A DNA stretch of 64,000 nt, taken from the NCBI GenBank assembly GCA_963741995.1, contig CAVUKI010000002.1, positions 248,001 through 312,000 on the forward strand, in the 5' to 3' direction. How positions within the stretch are numbered: the stretch's first letter is position 1; the number at the start of each line of letters is the position of its first letter. Shown one piece after another: positions 35,793 to 43,415 of this stretch. Below the pieces are notes generated by a model. It was not told where the DNA came from. It searched no databases and saw only the letters and a program-made list of their open reading frames with translations. A program made the position numbers and the translations under genes. Source of the DNA: Bog-473 sp963741995. Lineage in GTDB: Bacteria > Actinomycetota > Acidimicrobiia > Acidimicrobiales > RAAP-2.

Positions 35793-35830
35793 GACCAGAG
35801 AGGCCAGCCGGAGACGATCCGGAGCCGGGC

Positions 35831-36268
35831 TCAGACGGTCTTGACCACGAGCACGGAGCAGTCCGCACCGTGCGCCACCGAGTTCGGCACGCTGCCGAGA
35901 TAGCGGCGGGCCCCCTGCATGCCCTTGCTGCCGACGACGATCAGGTCGGCGCCCACGTCGGCCGCCGTGGCGAGGATCACATCATCCGCATTCCCCTGTG
36001 TCCCGTGCGCCTCCGCCGCAATGCCGTCCCCGAAACTCTCGATGGCCGCCAGGCCCACGGCCCGGGCCGCTTCCTCGGCGAGGGCCTGCCCGGCACCGCT
36101 GTCGACCAGCTCGGAGCCGGCGGCGGAGCCCATGCCCGAACGGGGTGTGCGATAGGCGGTCACGATGTGCAACTCCGAACCCCATGAGCGCGCCAGCTCG
36201 GCGGCGGCTGCCACGGCCTGGTCAGCGGTGGGAGACCCGTCCGTGCCGACCACCAGTGTCTTGTACAT
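35831..36268 (-). CDS. Universal stress protein (UspA family)
   Basis: A 145-residue ATP-binding stress protein. KTLVVGTDGSPTADQAV at the N-terminus and the nucleotide motif GSKGMQGARRYLGSVPNSVAHGADCSVLVV (G-x2-G-x9-G-S/V-P-N-S) at the C-terminus are intact. ATG at 36268 is selected because GAGGTGG, part of which would be the alternative GTG start, forms its ribosome-binding site. A TACGCT element lies 32 nt upstream. Monocistronic. Confidence 0.94.
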   Translation of the reverse strand: MYKTLVVGTDGSPTADQAVAAAAELARSWGSELHIVTAYRTPRSGMGSAAGSELVDSGAGQALAEEAARAVGLAAIESFGDGIAAEAHGTQGNADDVILATAADVGADLIVVGSKGMQGARRYLGSVPNSVAHGADCSVLVVKTV

Positions 36269-36300
36269 CGCGTCCACCTCTTTTCGCCGACGGCGTCGTC

Positions 36301-36306
36301 AGCGTA
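36301..36306 (-). promoter_or_regulatory. Candidate -10 for the UspA gene
   Basis: TACGCT (TANNNT) on the minus strand, placing a short leader with a GAGGTGG ribosome-binding site before the ATG. Confidence 0.3.
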
Positions 36307-36333
36307 GCTCGGGTCGCCGCGATTGCTCCCGGC

Positions 36334-37536
36334 TCAGTCGGCCAGAGCGCCGTAGGCCGCCTCCCAGAACTCGACAACGTGCGCAGGCGGCTCTGGCGAG
36401 GTCATGGCCCGGGTCGACAGCACAATCCCGGTCAGGCCGTCGTCGGGGTCCGTGGTCCAGAGGGTGCCCGTGCCGCCGTTCCAGCCGTAACCCGAAGGCT
36501 CGGGTGGCCCCGCCCGCGTCGGGCCCGGTGCCGCCATGCCGTAGCCCCAGCCGCCGCGCTGGCCCAGGAAGATCACCGCCGAGGCGCGCTGCGCCGCCGT
36601 CAGATGGTCCCGGGTCATCGCCTCGACCGCGCCGGGCGACAACAGCTGCTGCCCGTCATGCCTCCCCTGCGCGACGATCATGGAGACGAAGGCCCAGAAG
36701 TCGTCCAGCGTCGAGACGAGCATGCCCGCCGCGTTGGCCATTGCCTGCGGCTCGTTCCACCAACCTTCCGAAGCGGGGTCGAGGACGCGCAGGCCACCGG
36801 TGTCATCCGGCATGTAGGCCGTGGTGAACCGGCTCTGCTTCGCCGCCGGCACACTGAACGACGTGTCCACCATGCCCAAGGGATCGAACAGGCGCTCTCG
36901 CAGGAAGGTCTCGAGCGGCTGCCCGCTGGCCCGCTCCAGCAGGACCCCCAGAACCTGGGCGCCGGTGTTGTACCGCCAGTCCGCGCCTGGCTGATGCAGG
37001 AGGGGCAGGGTTCCGAAGCGCGCGATCCACTCATCCGGGCCGAACGGTGGAGGCGGCCACGGGGGCCCGAGCGTCATCAGCCCGAGCTCCGCCTCCGCAT
37101 CCTGAATCGGATATGTGCCGGGCGGAGCCATGATGAGGCCGAAGCCCAACCGGAAGGTCAACAGGTCCTCGACCGTGATCGCCCGCGCCGCGGGGACGGT
37201 GTCGTCGAGGGGGCTCTCGAGCCCGCGCAGCACGCGCCGCTCCGCCAGCTCCGGGAGCAGGACGTCCACGGGGTCCGCCAGCGACAGCACGCCGTCGTCC
37301 ACCAGCAGCAGGGCGCCCGCGGCGGCGATCGGCTTGGTCAACGAGGCGATGCGGAAGATGGCGTCACGGCGCAACGGCGCGGGATCGTCCAGCGCGCCAT
37401 GACCGAGGACCTCAATGTGGACGTCGTGACCCCGGGCGACCAGCGCCACCAGCCCGGGGACCTGCCCGGTCTCGGTGTGGGCGGCGAGGCGTTCGTGCAG
37501 CCGCCGCAGCCCGGCGGCGTCCAGACCCGCGCTCAC
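36334..37536 (-). CDS. Serine beta-lactamase-like hydrolase / esterase (class C fold)
   Basis: A 400-residue cytoplasmic-looking member of the penicillin-binding-protein/beta-lactamase fold; no signal peptide. The nucleophile motif is SLTK (IFRIASLTKPIAAAGALLLVDDG), the second is YNT (DWRYNTGAQVLGVLLERASGQPLETFL), and the third is GGTGT (GYGWNGGTGTLW). Actinobacteria have many such EstB-like esterases; an antibiotic-resistance role is not implied. GTG at 37536 overlaps the stop of a possible 9-codon upstream reading frame. Confidence 0.92.
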   Translation of the reverse strand: MSAGLDAAGLRRLHERLAAHTETGQVPGLVALVARGHDVHIEVLGHGALDDPAPLRRDAIFRIASLTKPIAAAGALLLVDDGVLSLADPVDVLLPELAERRVLRGLESPLDDTVPAARAITVEDLLTFRLGFGLIMAPPGTYPIQDAEAELGLMTLGPPWPPPPFGPDEWIARFGTLPLLHQPGADWRYNTGAQVLGVLLERASGQPLETFLRERLFDPLGMVDTSFSVPAAKQSRFTTAYMPDDTGGLRVLDPASEGWWNEPQAMANAAGMLVSTLDDFWAFVSMIVAQGRHDGQQLLSPGAVEAMTRDHLTAAQRASAVIFLGQRGGWGYGMAAPGPTRAGPPEPSGYGWNGGTGTLWTTDPDDGLTGIVLSTRAMTSPEPPAHVVEFWEAAYGALAD

Positions 37537-37562
37537 GCCGGGCGGCGAAACGGGAAGGTCAT
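37533..37562 (-). other. Possible 9-codon upstream ORF coupled to the serine hydrolase start
   Basis: ATG at 37562 begins MTFPFRRPA, and its TGA overlaps the GTG of the hydrolase (GTGA). A TACTCT hexamer lies 8 nt before the ATG, as at other leaderless starts here. It may be a translated leader that delivers ribosomes to a hydrolase gene lacking its own clear ribosome-binding site, or chance. Confidence 0.25.
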
Positions 37563-37570
37563 GCGCCGCG

Positions 37571-37576
37571 AGAGTA
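37571..37576 (-). promoter_or_regulatory. Candidate -10 for serine hydrolase transcript
   Basis: TACTCT (TANNNT) on the minus strand, 8 nt before the upstream mini-ORF ATG. Confidence 0.3.
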
Positions 37577-37580
37577 GCGG

Positions 37581-37586
37581 TAGCGT
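37581..37586 (+). promoter_or_regulatory. Candidate leaderless -10 for the YjbR-like gene
   Basis: TAGCGT (TANNNT), 6 nt before the GTG at 37593. It lies 4 nt from the divergent -10 of the hydrolase. Confidence 0.35.
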
Positions 37587-37592
37587 GCCACC

Positions 37593-37985
37593 GTGGCGGC
37601 TTTCGAGGACGTCGAGCGGATCATGTCGGGGCTGCCCGAGGTGATGGAAGGGGAACGGCACGGCAACCGCACGTGGTTCGTCCGCGGCAAGGCGTTCGCC
37701 TGGCAGCGCCCGTTCTCCAAGGCCGATCTCAAGCGGTTCGGCGACAGTCCCCCGCCGCCCGGACCGATCCTCGCCCTCTCCACCGCCGACCTGGCCGACA
37801 AGGACGCGCTGCTCGCCACAGGTGCCAAGGGATTCTTCACCATCCCGCACTTCGAGGGCTACGCCGCCGTCCTCGTGCAGCTACGGGCGGCCTCCAAGAA
37901 GCCCTTGCGTGAGGCGATCGAGGATGCCTGGCTTGCCCGTGCGCCCGAAGCCCTGGCCCGCACCTTCCTCGACGGCGCCTCCTGA
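37593..37985 (+). CDS. MmcQ/YjbR-family protein
   Basis: A 130-residue protein of the MmcQ/YjbR alpha/beta fold (DUF419). The pattern is VERIMSGLPEVMEGERHGNRTWFVRGKAFAWQRP, ALLATGAKGFFTIPHFEGYAAVLVQL and a C-terminal EAIEDAWLARAPEALARTFL. The family is often called DNA-binding, but its biochemical role is unknown. The last 105 nt overlap the convergent histidine phosphatase gene. Confidence 0.85.
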   Translation: MAAFEDVERIMSGLPEVMEGERHGNRTWFVRGKAFAWQRPFSKADLKRFGDSPPPPGPILALSTADLADKDALLATGAKGFFTIPHFEGYAAVLVQLRAASKKPLREAIEDAWLARAPEALARTFLDGAS

Positions 37986-38726
37986 GCCTCCTTCGGTCCT
38001 CCGGGGCACCCCGCACGAGTCGTTGAAGCGGAGCAGCACGAACCGGTCCTCCGAGGGCACCCACTCCCACTCGGTCATGGACGCGTGCACAATGCGCACC
38101 CAGCCCCGCCGGTAGACCTCCGGCGCCACCCCGAGGAACGCGATCATCGTCGCCTCGATCACCCCGGCGTGGACGGCCGCCACGACCAGTTCGCCCGGGT
38201 GCTCGCGCACCACGGCGCGGACCGCGCCCGAAGCCCGCTCCACGAACCCGGACCAGCTCTCGCCGCCGGGTGCGATCGGCACGGTCGGATCGCGGTCCCA
38301 GTCGGGCACCGCGAAGGCCTCGACCATTTCGCTCCACTCCATGCCGTCGCAATCGCCCGGATGCAGCTCGCAGAGGTCACAGCGCTGGCGCACCGGGCCC
38401 AGGGCCGTCGGACCCGACCCGACCACGGGCCGCAGCCGTTCCGCCGTCTCGGTCGCCCGTGGGAGCACCGAGGAGTAGAGCGCCGTCGCCTTGCGCAGTT
38501 CGCCGCTCTCGTAGAGGCGGTCGGCCAGTGCGGCGACCTGATGGCGTCCGAGATCGGTCAGCCCCGTGCAACCCCTCGGGCCGCCGATGACGTGGTTCAG
38601 GTTGCACTCCGCCTCGCCGTGGCGGACCAGCACGATGCGGGTCGCGCCCTCTTCGGGCGGAAAGATGCGCAGGACCCCAGCCTCGGCGCGCTGGTCCTCC
38701 CCGGTCCCGGCCTCACCGTTCGTCAT
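37881..38726 (-). CDS. Histidine phosphatase family protein (phosphoglycerate mutase-like)
   Basis: A 281-residue phosphatase. IVLVRHGEAECNLNHVIGG carries the RHG catalytic motif; RATETAERLRPV, the GDCDGMEWSEM acidic region and VAAVHAGVIEATM with the second histidine complete the fold. ATG at 38726 overlaps the VWA gene stop (ATGA). The last 50 residues (SCGVPRRTEGGSGG...) are low-complexity and run antisense under the end of the YjbR-like gene, so the true C-terminus could be shorter if there is an indel. Substrate unknown. Confidence 0.88.
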   Translation of the reverse strand: MTNGEAGTGEDQRAEAGVLRIFPPEEGATRIVLVRHGEAECNLNHVIGGPRGCTGLTDLGRHQVAALADRLYESGELRKATALYSSVLPRATETAERLRPVVGSGPTALGPVRQRCDLCELHPGDCDGMEWSEMVEAFAVPDWDRDPTVPIAPGGESWSGFVERASGAVRAVVREHPGELVVAAVHAGVIEATMIAFLGVAPEVYRRGWVRIVHASMTEWEWVPSEDRFVLLRFNDSCGVPRRTEGGSGGAVEEGAGQGFGRTGKPGILDRLTQGLLGGRP

Positions 38727-40180
38727 GCCAGGTTTCCGACGAAGTGCTCCAGCTGGCGCAGCGTCCGACATTCCACCACGTCGTCGCAGTGGGCGGCGTA
38801 CTCCCCCACGATCGAGTCGCCCGAGCCCCAGTAGTCACGCGGCTCGGGGTTGAGCCAATACACGCGACGCGCCCGCGCCTGGAGGTCCTCGACCACCCAC
38901 GACGCCGAGGCGTGGTAGTTGTTGCGGGCGTCGCCCAGGATGATGACGCTCGAGCGCGAGGTCACCTGGTCACCCCAGCGACGGTGGAACTCCGTCAGCG
39001 CGTGCCCGTAATCGGAGTGCCCGTCCACCCAGATCACATCCGCCTCCAGGTTGATGCGGGCCACCGCCTCGGCCGGGTCGACCACGCCCTCGAAGAACCG
39101 GGTCACCTCGTCGATCCCGTCGACGAACACGAAGCTCCGCACCTTGGAGAACTGCGAGGAGATGGCGTACACGAGGTGCAGCGTGAAGCGGGCGAAGCTC
39201 GCCACCGATCCCGAGATGTCCGCGATGACGAAGATCTCCGGCTTGGCCGGCCGCGGGTGCCGGAAGCGCGGCTCGATCGGCACGCCACCGGTCGACAGCG
39301 AACGGCGCACCGTGGCCCGGAAATCGAGAGGCCCCTTGCGACCGTGGCGGCGCTTCCGGGCCAGGCGTACCGCCAACTTCCGCGACAAAGGTTGGAGCAC
39401 CCGGTGCAGCGTCGCCAGCTCCTCGCGGGTGGCGTGCATGACGTCGATGTCTTCGGGCAACGGCTTGCGCACCGAACGCGCCAACGCCTCCACCCCGCGG
39501 TCCTCCACCAGGCGCTGGCGGATCTCCGTTTCGACGGCGCGGCGGAACTTGTCAATGCGCGCTTTGAACTCGTCGGCCGCCAGGCGCTCCTCCAGATCGG
39601 TCAGCGAGCCACCAGCCGCCCCCGCCTGGGCCTGCGCCATGAGGCGCTCCAGGACGGCGTCCAGGTCCAGGTTCCGCAGCGTGCGGTACAGGTAGTACGT
39701 GCCGCCGACCGGGCGACCGGGCTCCATCCCGGCGTAGCGGTCCACCGCATTGCGGGCCACCATGTTCATCAGGCCGGCATCGGCCGAGATCAGCGACTTG
39801 AAGAGCATCTCGGCCAGCTCCTCGGGCGTCATGCCCTCGCCCCCACCTCCGCTCTGCCACGAGCGCCGCTGGCCTTGCGAACCTCCCTGCCCGGATGCCT
39901 GCTCACCATCGAGCTCATCGCCGTCCTCGCCGCCCTCCTCACCCTCGGCCCCGCCGGCACCGCCGGTCCGCACTGCGAAGAACACCTCGAAGGCAGTCTC
40001 GAAGGCCCGCCAGTGTGACGACGACTTCACCAGCGTGGCGGCCAGCGCGTACTTCAGCGCTTCGCGGTCCTCGAGCGGGATGTGCTTGACCGCCTCAGCG
40101 GCATCGAGATGCTCGGTCAGCGAGACGGGCAGCCCGGAACGGCGCAGCTCGGTGACGAAGCCGGAGAGGAGGTCGAGCAC
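38723..40180 (-). CDS. VWA-domain (CoxE-like) protein
   Basis: About 485 residues, partner of the MoxR ATPase. It has an N-terminal helical region (LLSGFVTELRRSGLPVSLTEHLDAAEAV), an acidic Gly/Glu-rich linker, a helical middle domain, and a C-terminal von Willebrand A domain. The MIDAS motif D-I-S-G-S (VIADISGSVASFARF) and later VDGHSDYGHAL and ILGDARNNYH support metal binding. GTG at 40180 lies 4 nt after moxR. MoxR-VWA pairs act as chaperone-like activators of metalloenzymes or complexes; the target here is not identified. Confidence 0.9.
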   Translation of the reverse strand: MLDLLSGFVTELRRSGLPVSLTEHLDAAEAVKHIPLEDREALKYALAATLVKSSSHWRAFETAFEVFFAVRTGGAGGAEGEEGGEDGDELDGEQASGQGGSQGQRRSWQSGGGGEGMTPEELAEMLFKSLISADAGLMNMVARNAVDRYAGMEPGRPVGGTYYLYRTLRNLDLDAVLERLMAQAQAGAAGGSLTDLEERLAADEFKARIDKFRRAVETEIRQRLVEDRGVEALARSVRKPLPEDIDVMHATREELATLHRVLQPLSRKLAVRLARKRRHGRKGPLDFRATVRRSLSTGGVPIEPRFRHPRPAKPEIFVIADISGSVASFARFTLHLVYAISSQFSKVRSFVFVDGIDEVTRFFEGVVDPAEAVARINLEADVIWVDGHSDYGHALTEFHRRWGDQVTSRSSVIILGDARNNYHASASWVVEDLQARARRVYWLNPEPRDYWGSGDSIVGEYAAHCDDVVECRTLRQLEHFVGNLA

Positions 40181-40184
40181 GGGT

Positions 40185-41114
40185 TCAGTTCGGCGAGGCC
40201 GACAGCAGCTCCTTGGAGGCCCGCTCAATATCGGCTTGATACTTCAACAGGATGTGCAGCGTCTCCTTGGCCCCGGCGGCGTCGATCGTCTCCACGCCGA
40301 GCAGCACGAGCGTGCGGGCCCAGTCGATGGTCTCGGAGACCGATGGTGCCTTACGCAGCTCGAGGGTCCGCAGCGAGCGCACGATGCGGGCCACCTGGTC
40401 GGCCAATTCCTCGCTGATGCCCGGCACCTTGGTCCGCACGATCTCGCGCTCGCGCTCGAGGTCCGGGTAGTCGATGTGCAGGTAAAGGCAGCGACGCTTG
40501 AGCGCCTCGGAGAGCTCACGAGTGTTGTTGGACGTGAGGAACACCATGGGCAGCTGCGTGGCCCGCACCGTGCCGAGCTCGGGGATCGACACCTGGTACT
40601 CCGAGAGGATCTCGAGCAGCAGGGCTTCGGTCTCCAGCTCGACGCGGTCGACCTCGTCGACCAGGAGCACGACGGGCTCGGTGGCGCGGATCGCTTCGAG
40701 GAGAGGCCGCGTCAACAGGAAGTCCTCCGAGAAGATGTCCTCTTCGAGCTCGGACCAGCTCGGGCCCTCCTCTTCGGACTTGCCGTGCTCCCCGGCCTGA
40801 ATGCGCAGCAACTGCTTGCGGTAATTCCACTCGTAGAGGGCCTTGGACTCGTCGAGCCCTTCGTAGCACTGCAGGCGGATCAGCCGTGCCCCGGTGAGCT
40901 CGGCCACCGACTTGGCCAGCTGCGTCTTGCCGGTCCCGGCCGGCCCCTCGACCAGGACCGGCTTGGCCAGCCGGTCGGCCAGGTACACGACGCCACTGAT
41001 TGATTCGTCGGCCAGGTAGCCGACCTCGGCGAGGCCGCCCCGCACCGCGTCCAAGGACTCGAACCGGGGGGGACCGCCCTCCGGCAGGCCCAGTGCTGCG
41101 TTCCCGTTACTCAC
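40185..41114 (-). CDS. MoxR-family AAA+ ATPase
   Basis: A 309-residue AAA+ protein. Walker A GPAGTGKTQLAK, Walker B VVLLVDEVDR, sensor 1 LTSNNTRELSEALKRRCLY with the arginine finger, and the CoxD/MoxR-like LQCYEGLDESKALYEWNYRKQLL. Its GTG start overlaps the proA stop (GTGA). With the VWA protein it forms a probable two-component metal-insertion/remodelling module, riding on the proline operon. Confidence 0.94.
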   Translation of the reverse strand: MSNGNAALGLPEGGPPRFESLDAVRGGLAEVGYLADESISGVVYLADRLAKPVLVEGPAGTGKTQLAKSVAELTGARLIRLQCYEGLDESKALYEWNYRKQLLRIQAGEHGKSEEEGPSWSELEEDIFSEDFLLTRPLLEAIRATEPVVLLVDEVDRVELETEALLLEILSEYQVSIPELGTVRATQLPMVFLTSNNTRELSEALKRRCLYLHIDYPDLEREREIVRTKVPGISEELADQVARIVRSLRTLELRKAPSVSETIDWARTLVLLGVETIDAAGAKETLHILLKYQADIERASKELLSASPN

Positions 41115-42364
41115 ACCCGTACCTGCCCGTCACCACGCACGATCCACTTCAACGTCGTCAGCTCCTTCACTCCCATGGGTCCACGGGCATGGAGCTTCTG
41201 GGTGGAGATGCCCACCTCGGCCCCGAGCCCCAGTTCTTCACCATCGACAAAGCGCGTCGACGCATTCACCAACACGGCCGCCCCGTCCACCTCGGCCACG
41301 AAGCGGTCGGCCACGGCCACGTCGGAGGTCACGATCGCCTCGGAGTGGCCCGAGCTGTACCGCGCGATGTGCTCGATCGCCTCCCCCACGTCGTCGACCA
41401 TCCCGATCGCCACCACCGGTCCCAGGAACTCGGTGGAGAAGTCGCTCTCCAGCGCCGGCACGGCGGTGGGCACGTAGGCCCGCACCCGCTCGTCGGCCCG
41501 GATCTCGACACCGGCCGAGGCGAGCGATTCCGCCAACCGGGGCAGGAAGTCGGCCGCTACCGCCGAGTGGACAAGCATCGTCTCGACCGCGTTGCAGACG
41601 CCGAAACGGTGGGTCTTGGCGTTGACGGCCAGCTCGAGCGCCATGGCCAGGTCGGCTGCCCCGTCGATGTAGATGTGGCAGTTGCCGTCCCCGTCGAGGA
41701 CGTACGGCACGGTGGCGTGCTCGATCAGCGAGGCGATGAGCGCCTGACCGCCCCGCGGGATCAGGCAGTCGATGAACCCTCGCAGCCGCATGAACGCAGT
41801 CGCCGTCTCGTGCGACGTGTCCTCCACCAGGGCAACCGCATCTTCGGGGAGACCGGCCTTCACCGCCGCCCGGCGCAGCAAGGCGACGATGGCCTTGTTG
41901 GAGTCGATGGCCGACGAGGAGCCGCGGAGGAAGGCGGCGTTGCCGGACTTGAGGCACAGCCCGGCGGCGTCACTCGTGACGTTGGGGCGGTTCTCGTAGA
42001 TCACGCCGACCACACCGAGCGGCACCCGCACTCGGGTGACCCGCAGCCCGTTGGGCCTCACCCAACCCTCGGTGACCTCGCCAACGGGGTCGGGCAGGGC
42101 CGCCACCTTGCGCAGCCCGACGGCCATGCCCCGCACGCGCTCCTCCGTCATGCGCAACCGGTCCCGGGCCGCCTCCACCATGCCGCCGGCTTCCGCCCTC
42201 TCGAGGTCGCCCCGGTTGGCCTCTACCAGGGTCGCCCACTCCTCTTCGAGGAGGTCGGCGGCCAGTCGCAGCGCGTCGTCCCGTACTGAGCTCGGCGCCC
42301 TGGCCACCACCCGGGCGGCCGATCGGACGCGGCCCGCGAGCTGCTCCAACGCGGGCGAGGTCAT
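41111..42364 (-). CDS. proA: Glutamate-5-semialdehyde dehydrogenase (gamma-glutamyl phosphate reductase)
   Basis: Second step of proline synthesis. The 417 residues show the aldehyde-dehydrogenase-like fold with VPLGVVGVIYENRPNVTSDAAGLCLKSGNAAFLRG, GGQALIASLIEHATVPYVLDGDGNCHIYID and the catalytic cysteine in THRFGVCNAVETMLVH. ATG at 42364, 4 nt after proB. Confidence 0.98.
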   Translation of the reverse strand: MTSPALEQLAGRVRSAARVVARAPSSVRDDALRLAADLLEEEWATLVEANRGDLERAEAGGMVEAARDRLRMTEERVRGMAVGLRKVAALPDPVGEVTEGWVRPNGLRVTRVRVPLGVVGVIYENRPNVTSDAAGLCLKSGNAAFLRGSSSAIDSNKAIVALLRRAAVKAGLPEDAVALVEDTSHETATAFMRLRGFIDCLIPRGGQALIASLIEHATVPYVLDGDGNCHIYIDGAADLAMALELAVNAKTHRFGVCNAVETMLVHSAVAADFLPRLAESLASAGVEIRADERVRAYVPTAVPALESDFSTEFLGPVVAIGMVDDVGEAIEHIARYSSGHSEAIVTSDVAVADRFVAEVDGAAVLVNASTRFVDGEELGLGAEVGISTQKLHARGPMGVKELTTLKWIVRGDGQVRV

Positions 42365-42368
42365 CGGT

Positions 42369-43415
42369 TCAGGTTACAAGGACGAGGTCATCCCGATGAA
42401 CGACGACCTGGCTGCGCCGGCCCATCCATTCGCCCGCCCGCTCCGCGTGCACCCGGACCAGGCCCTTGGCGAAGACCACCCCGTCAGGGCCGGAGATCTC
42501 CACCGCATCGTCGGGCCGGAAGGCGCCGGCCGCCCCGGTGACCCCGGCTGCCAACAGAGACCGCCCACGACCGGTCAGCGCTGCCCGTGCCCCGTCGTCG
42601 ACGGTGAGGCTGCCGCTCGATCCGAGGGCAAAGGCGATCCAGAGCTTACGAGCCGAGAGTCGGCTCTTCCGGGCACGGAACACGGTCCCCACCCCGGCTT
42701 CGTCGGCCAGGGCTGCGGTCACCACGCCAGGGCGAGCGGCGTCAGCGATCACCGTCTGCACGCCCGACCACGTGGCGATCTTCGCCGCGGCCAACTTCGA
42801 AGCCATGCCGCCGCTGCCCAGTGCACTTCCGGGCCCACCGGCCAGGCGCTCGAGCTCCTGATCGATCTCCACTACCTCTTCGATCAGCGACGCCTCCGTG
42901 TCGCGGCGCGGGTCTGCCGTGAGGAGGCCGGGCGTGTCAGTCAGCAGGACGAGCAGCTGCGCGCCGACCAGGTGCGCCACCAAGGCGGCCAGCCGGTCGT
43001 TATCGCTGAAGCGGATCTCCTCGTCCGCCACGGCGTCGTTCTCGTTGACCACCGGGACGACACCCAGATCGGCGAGATGACGCAGCGTTCCCCGCGCGTG
43101 CAGGTATTGCGTGCGGTGGACGAAGTCGAGGGGCGCCAACAGCACCTGACCGGCCAGGACACCGTGTGGCTCGAAGCCGTCCTGCCACATCCGCATCAGC
43201 CTGTGCTGGCCCACGGCAGACACGGCCTGGAGGACGGCGGGATCTGATGGACGCTGTCGGCCGCGATCGAGCGCGTCCCATCCTGCGGAGATGGCGCCGG
43301 ACGAGACGACGACAACGGTATGCCCCGAGGCGCGAGCCGTCGCCAGCTCCCCGCACAGCCGCTTGACCGTCTCGGCGGTGACGGAGGACGAGCCGACTTT
43401 GACGACGGCGATCAC
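42369..43415 (-). CDS. proB: Glutamate 5-kinase
   Basis: First committed step of proline synthesis. The 348 residues begin VIAVVKVGSSSVT, then VVVVSSGAISAGWDAL, VLLAPLDF, VVPVVNENDAVADEEIRFSDNDRLAALVAHLVGA and GGMASKLAAAKIAT, ending with a PUA domain. The GTG start overlaps the obgE stop (GTGA). Feedback inhibition by proline is the usual family control. Confidence 0.97.
   Translation of the reverse strand: MIAVVKVGSSSVTAETVKRLCGELATARASGHTVVVVSSGAISAGWDALDRGRQRPSDPAVLQAVSAVGQHRLMRMWQDGFEPHGVLAGQVLLAPLDFVHRTQYLHARGTLRHLADLGVVPVVNENDAVADEEIRFSDNDRLAALVAHLVGAQLLVLLTDTPGLLTADPRRDTEASLIEEVVEIDQELERLAGGPGSALGSGGMASKLAAAKIATWSGVQTVIADAARPGVVTAALADEAGVGTVFRARKSRLSARKLWIAFALGSSGSLTVDDGARAALTGRGRSLLAAGVTGAAGAFRPDDAVEISGPDGVVFAKGLVRVHAERAGEWMGRRSQVVVHRDDLVLVT

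Noticed and set aside
36334..37536. Antibiotic-resistance beta-lactamase
   Set aside because: The fold is right, but there is no signal peptide and the motifs fit the broad esterase/EstB group; resistance cannot be claimed.
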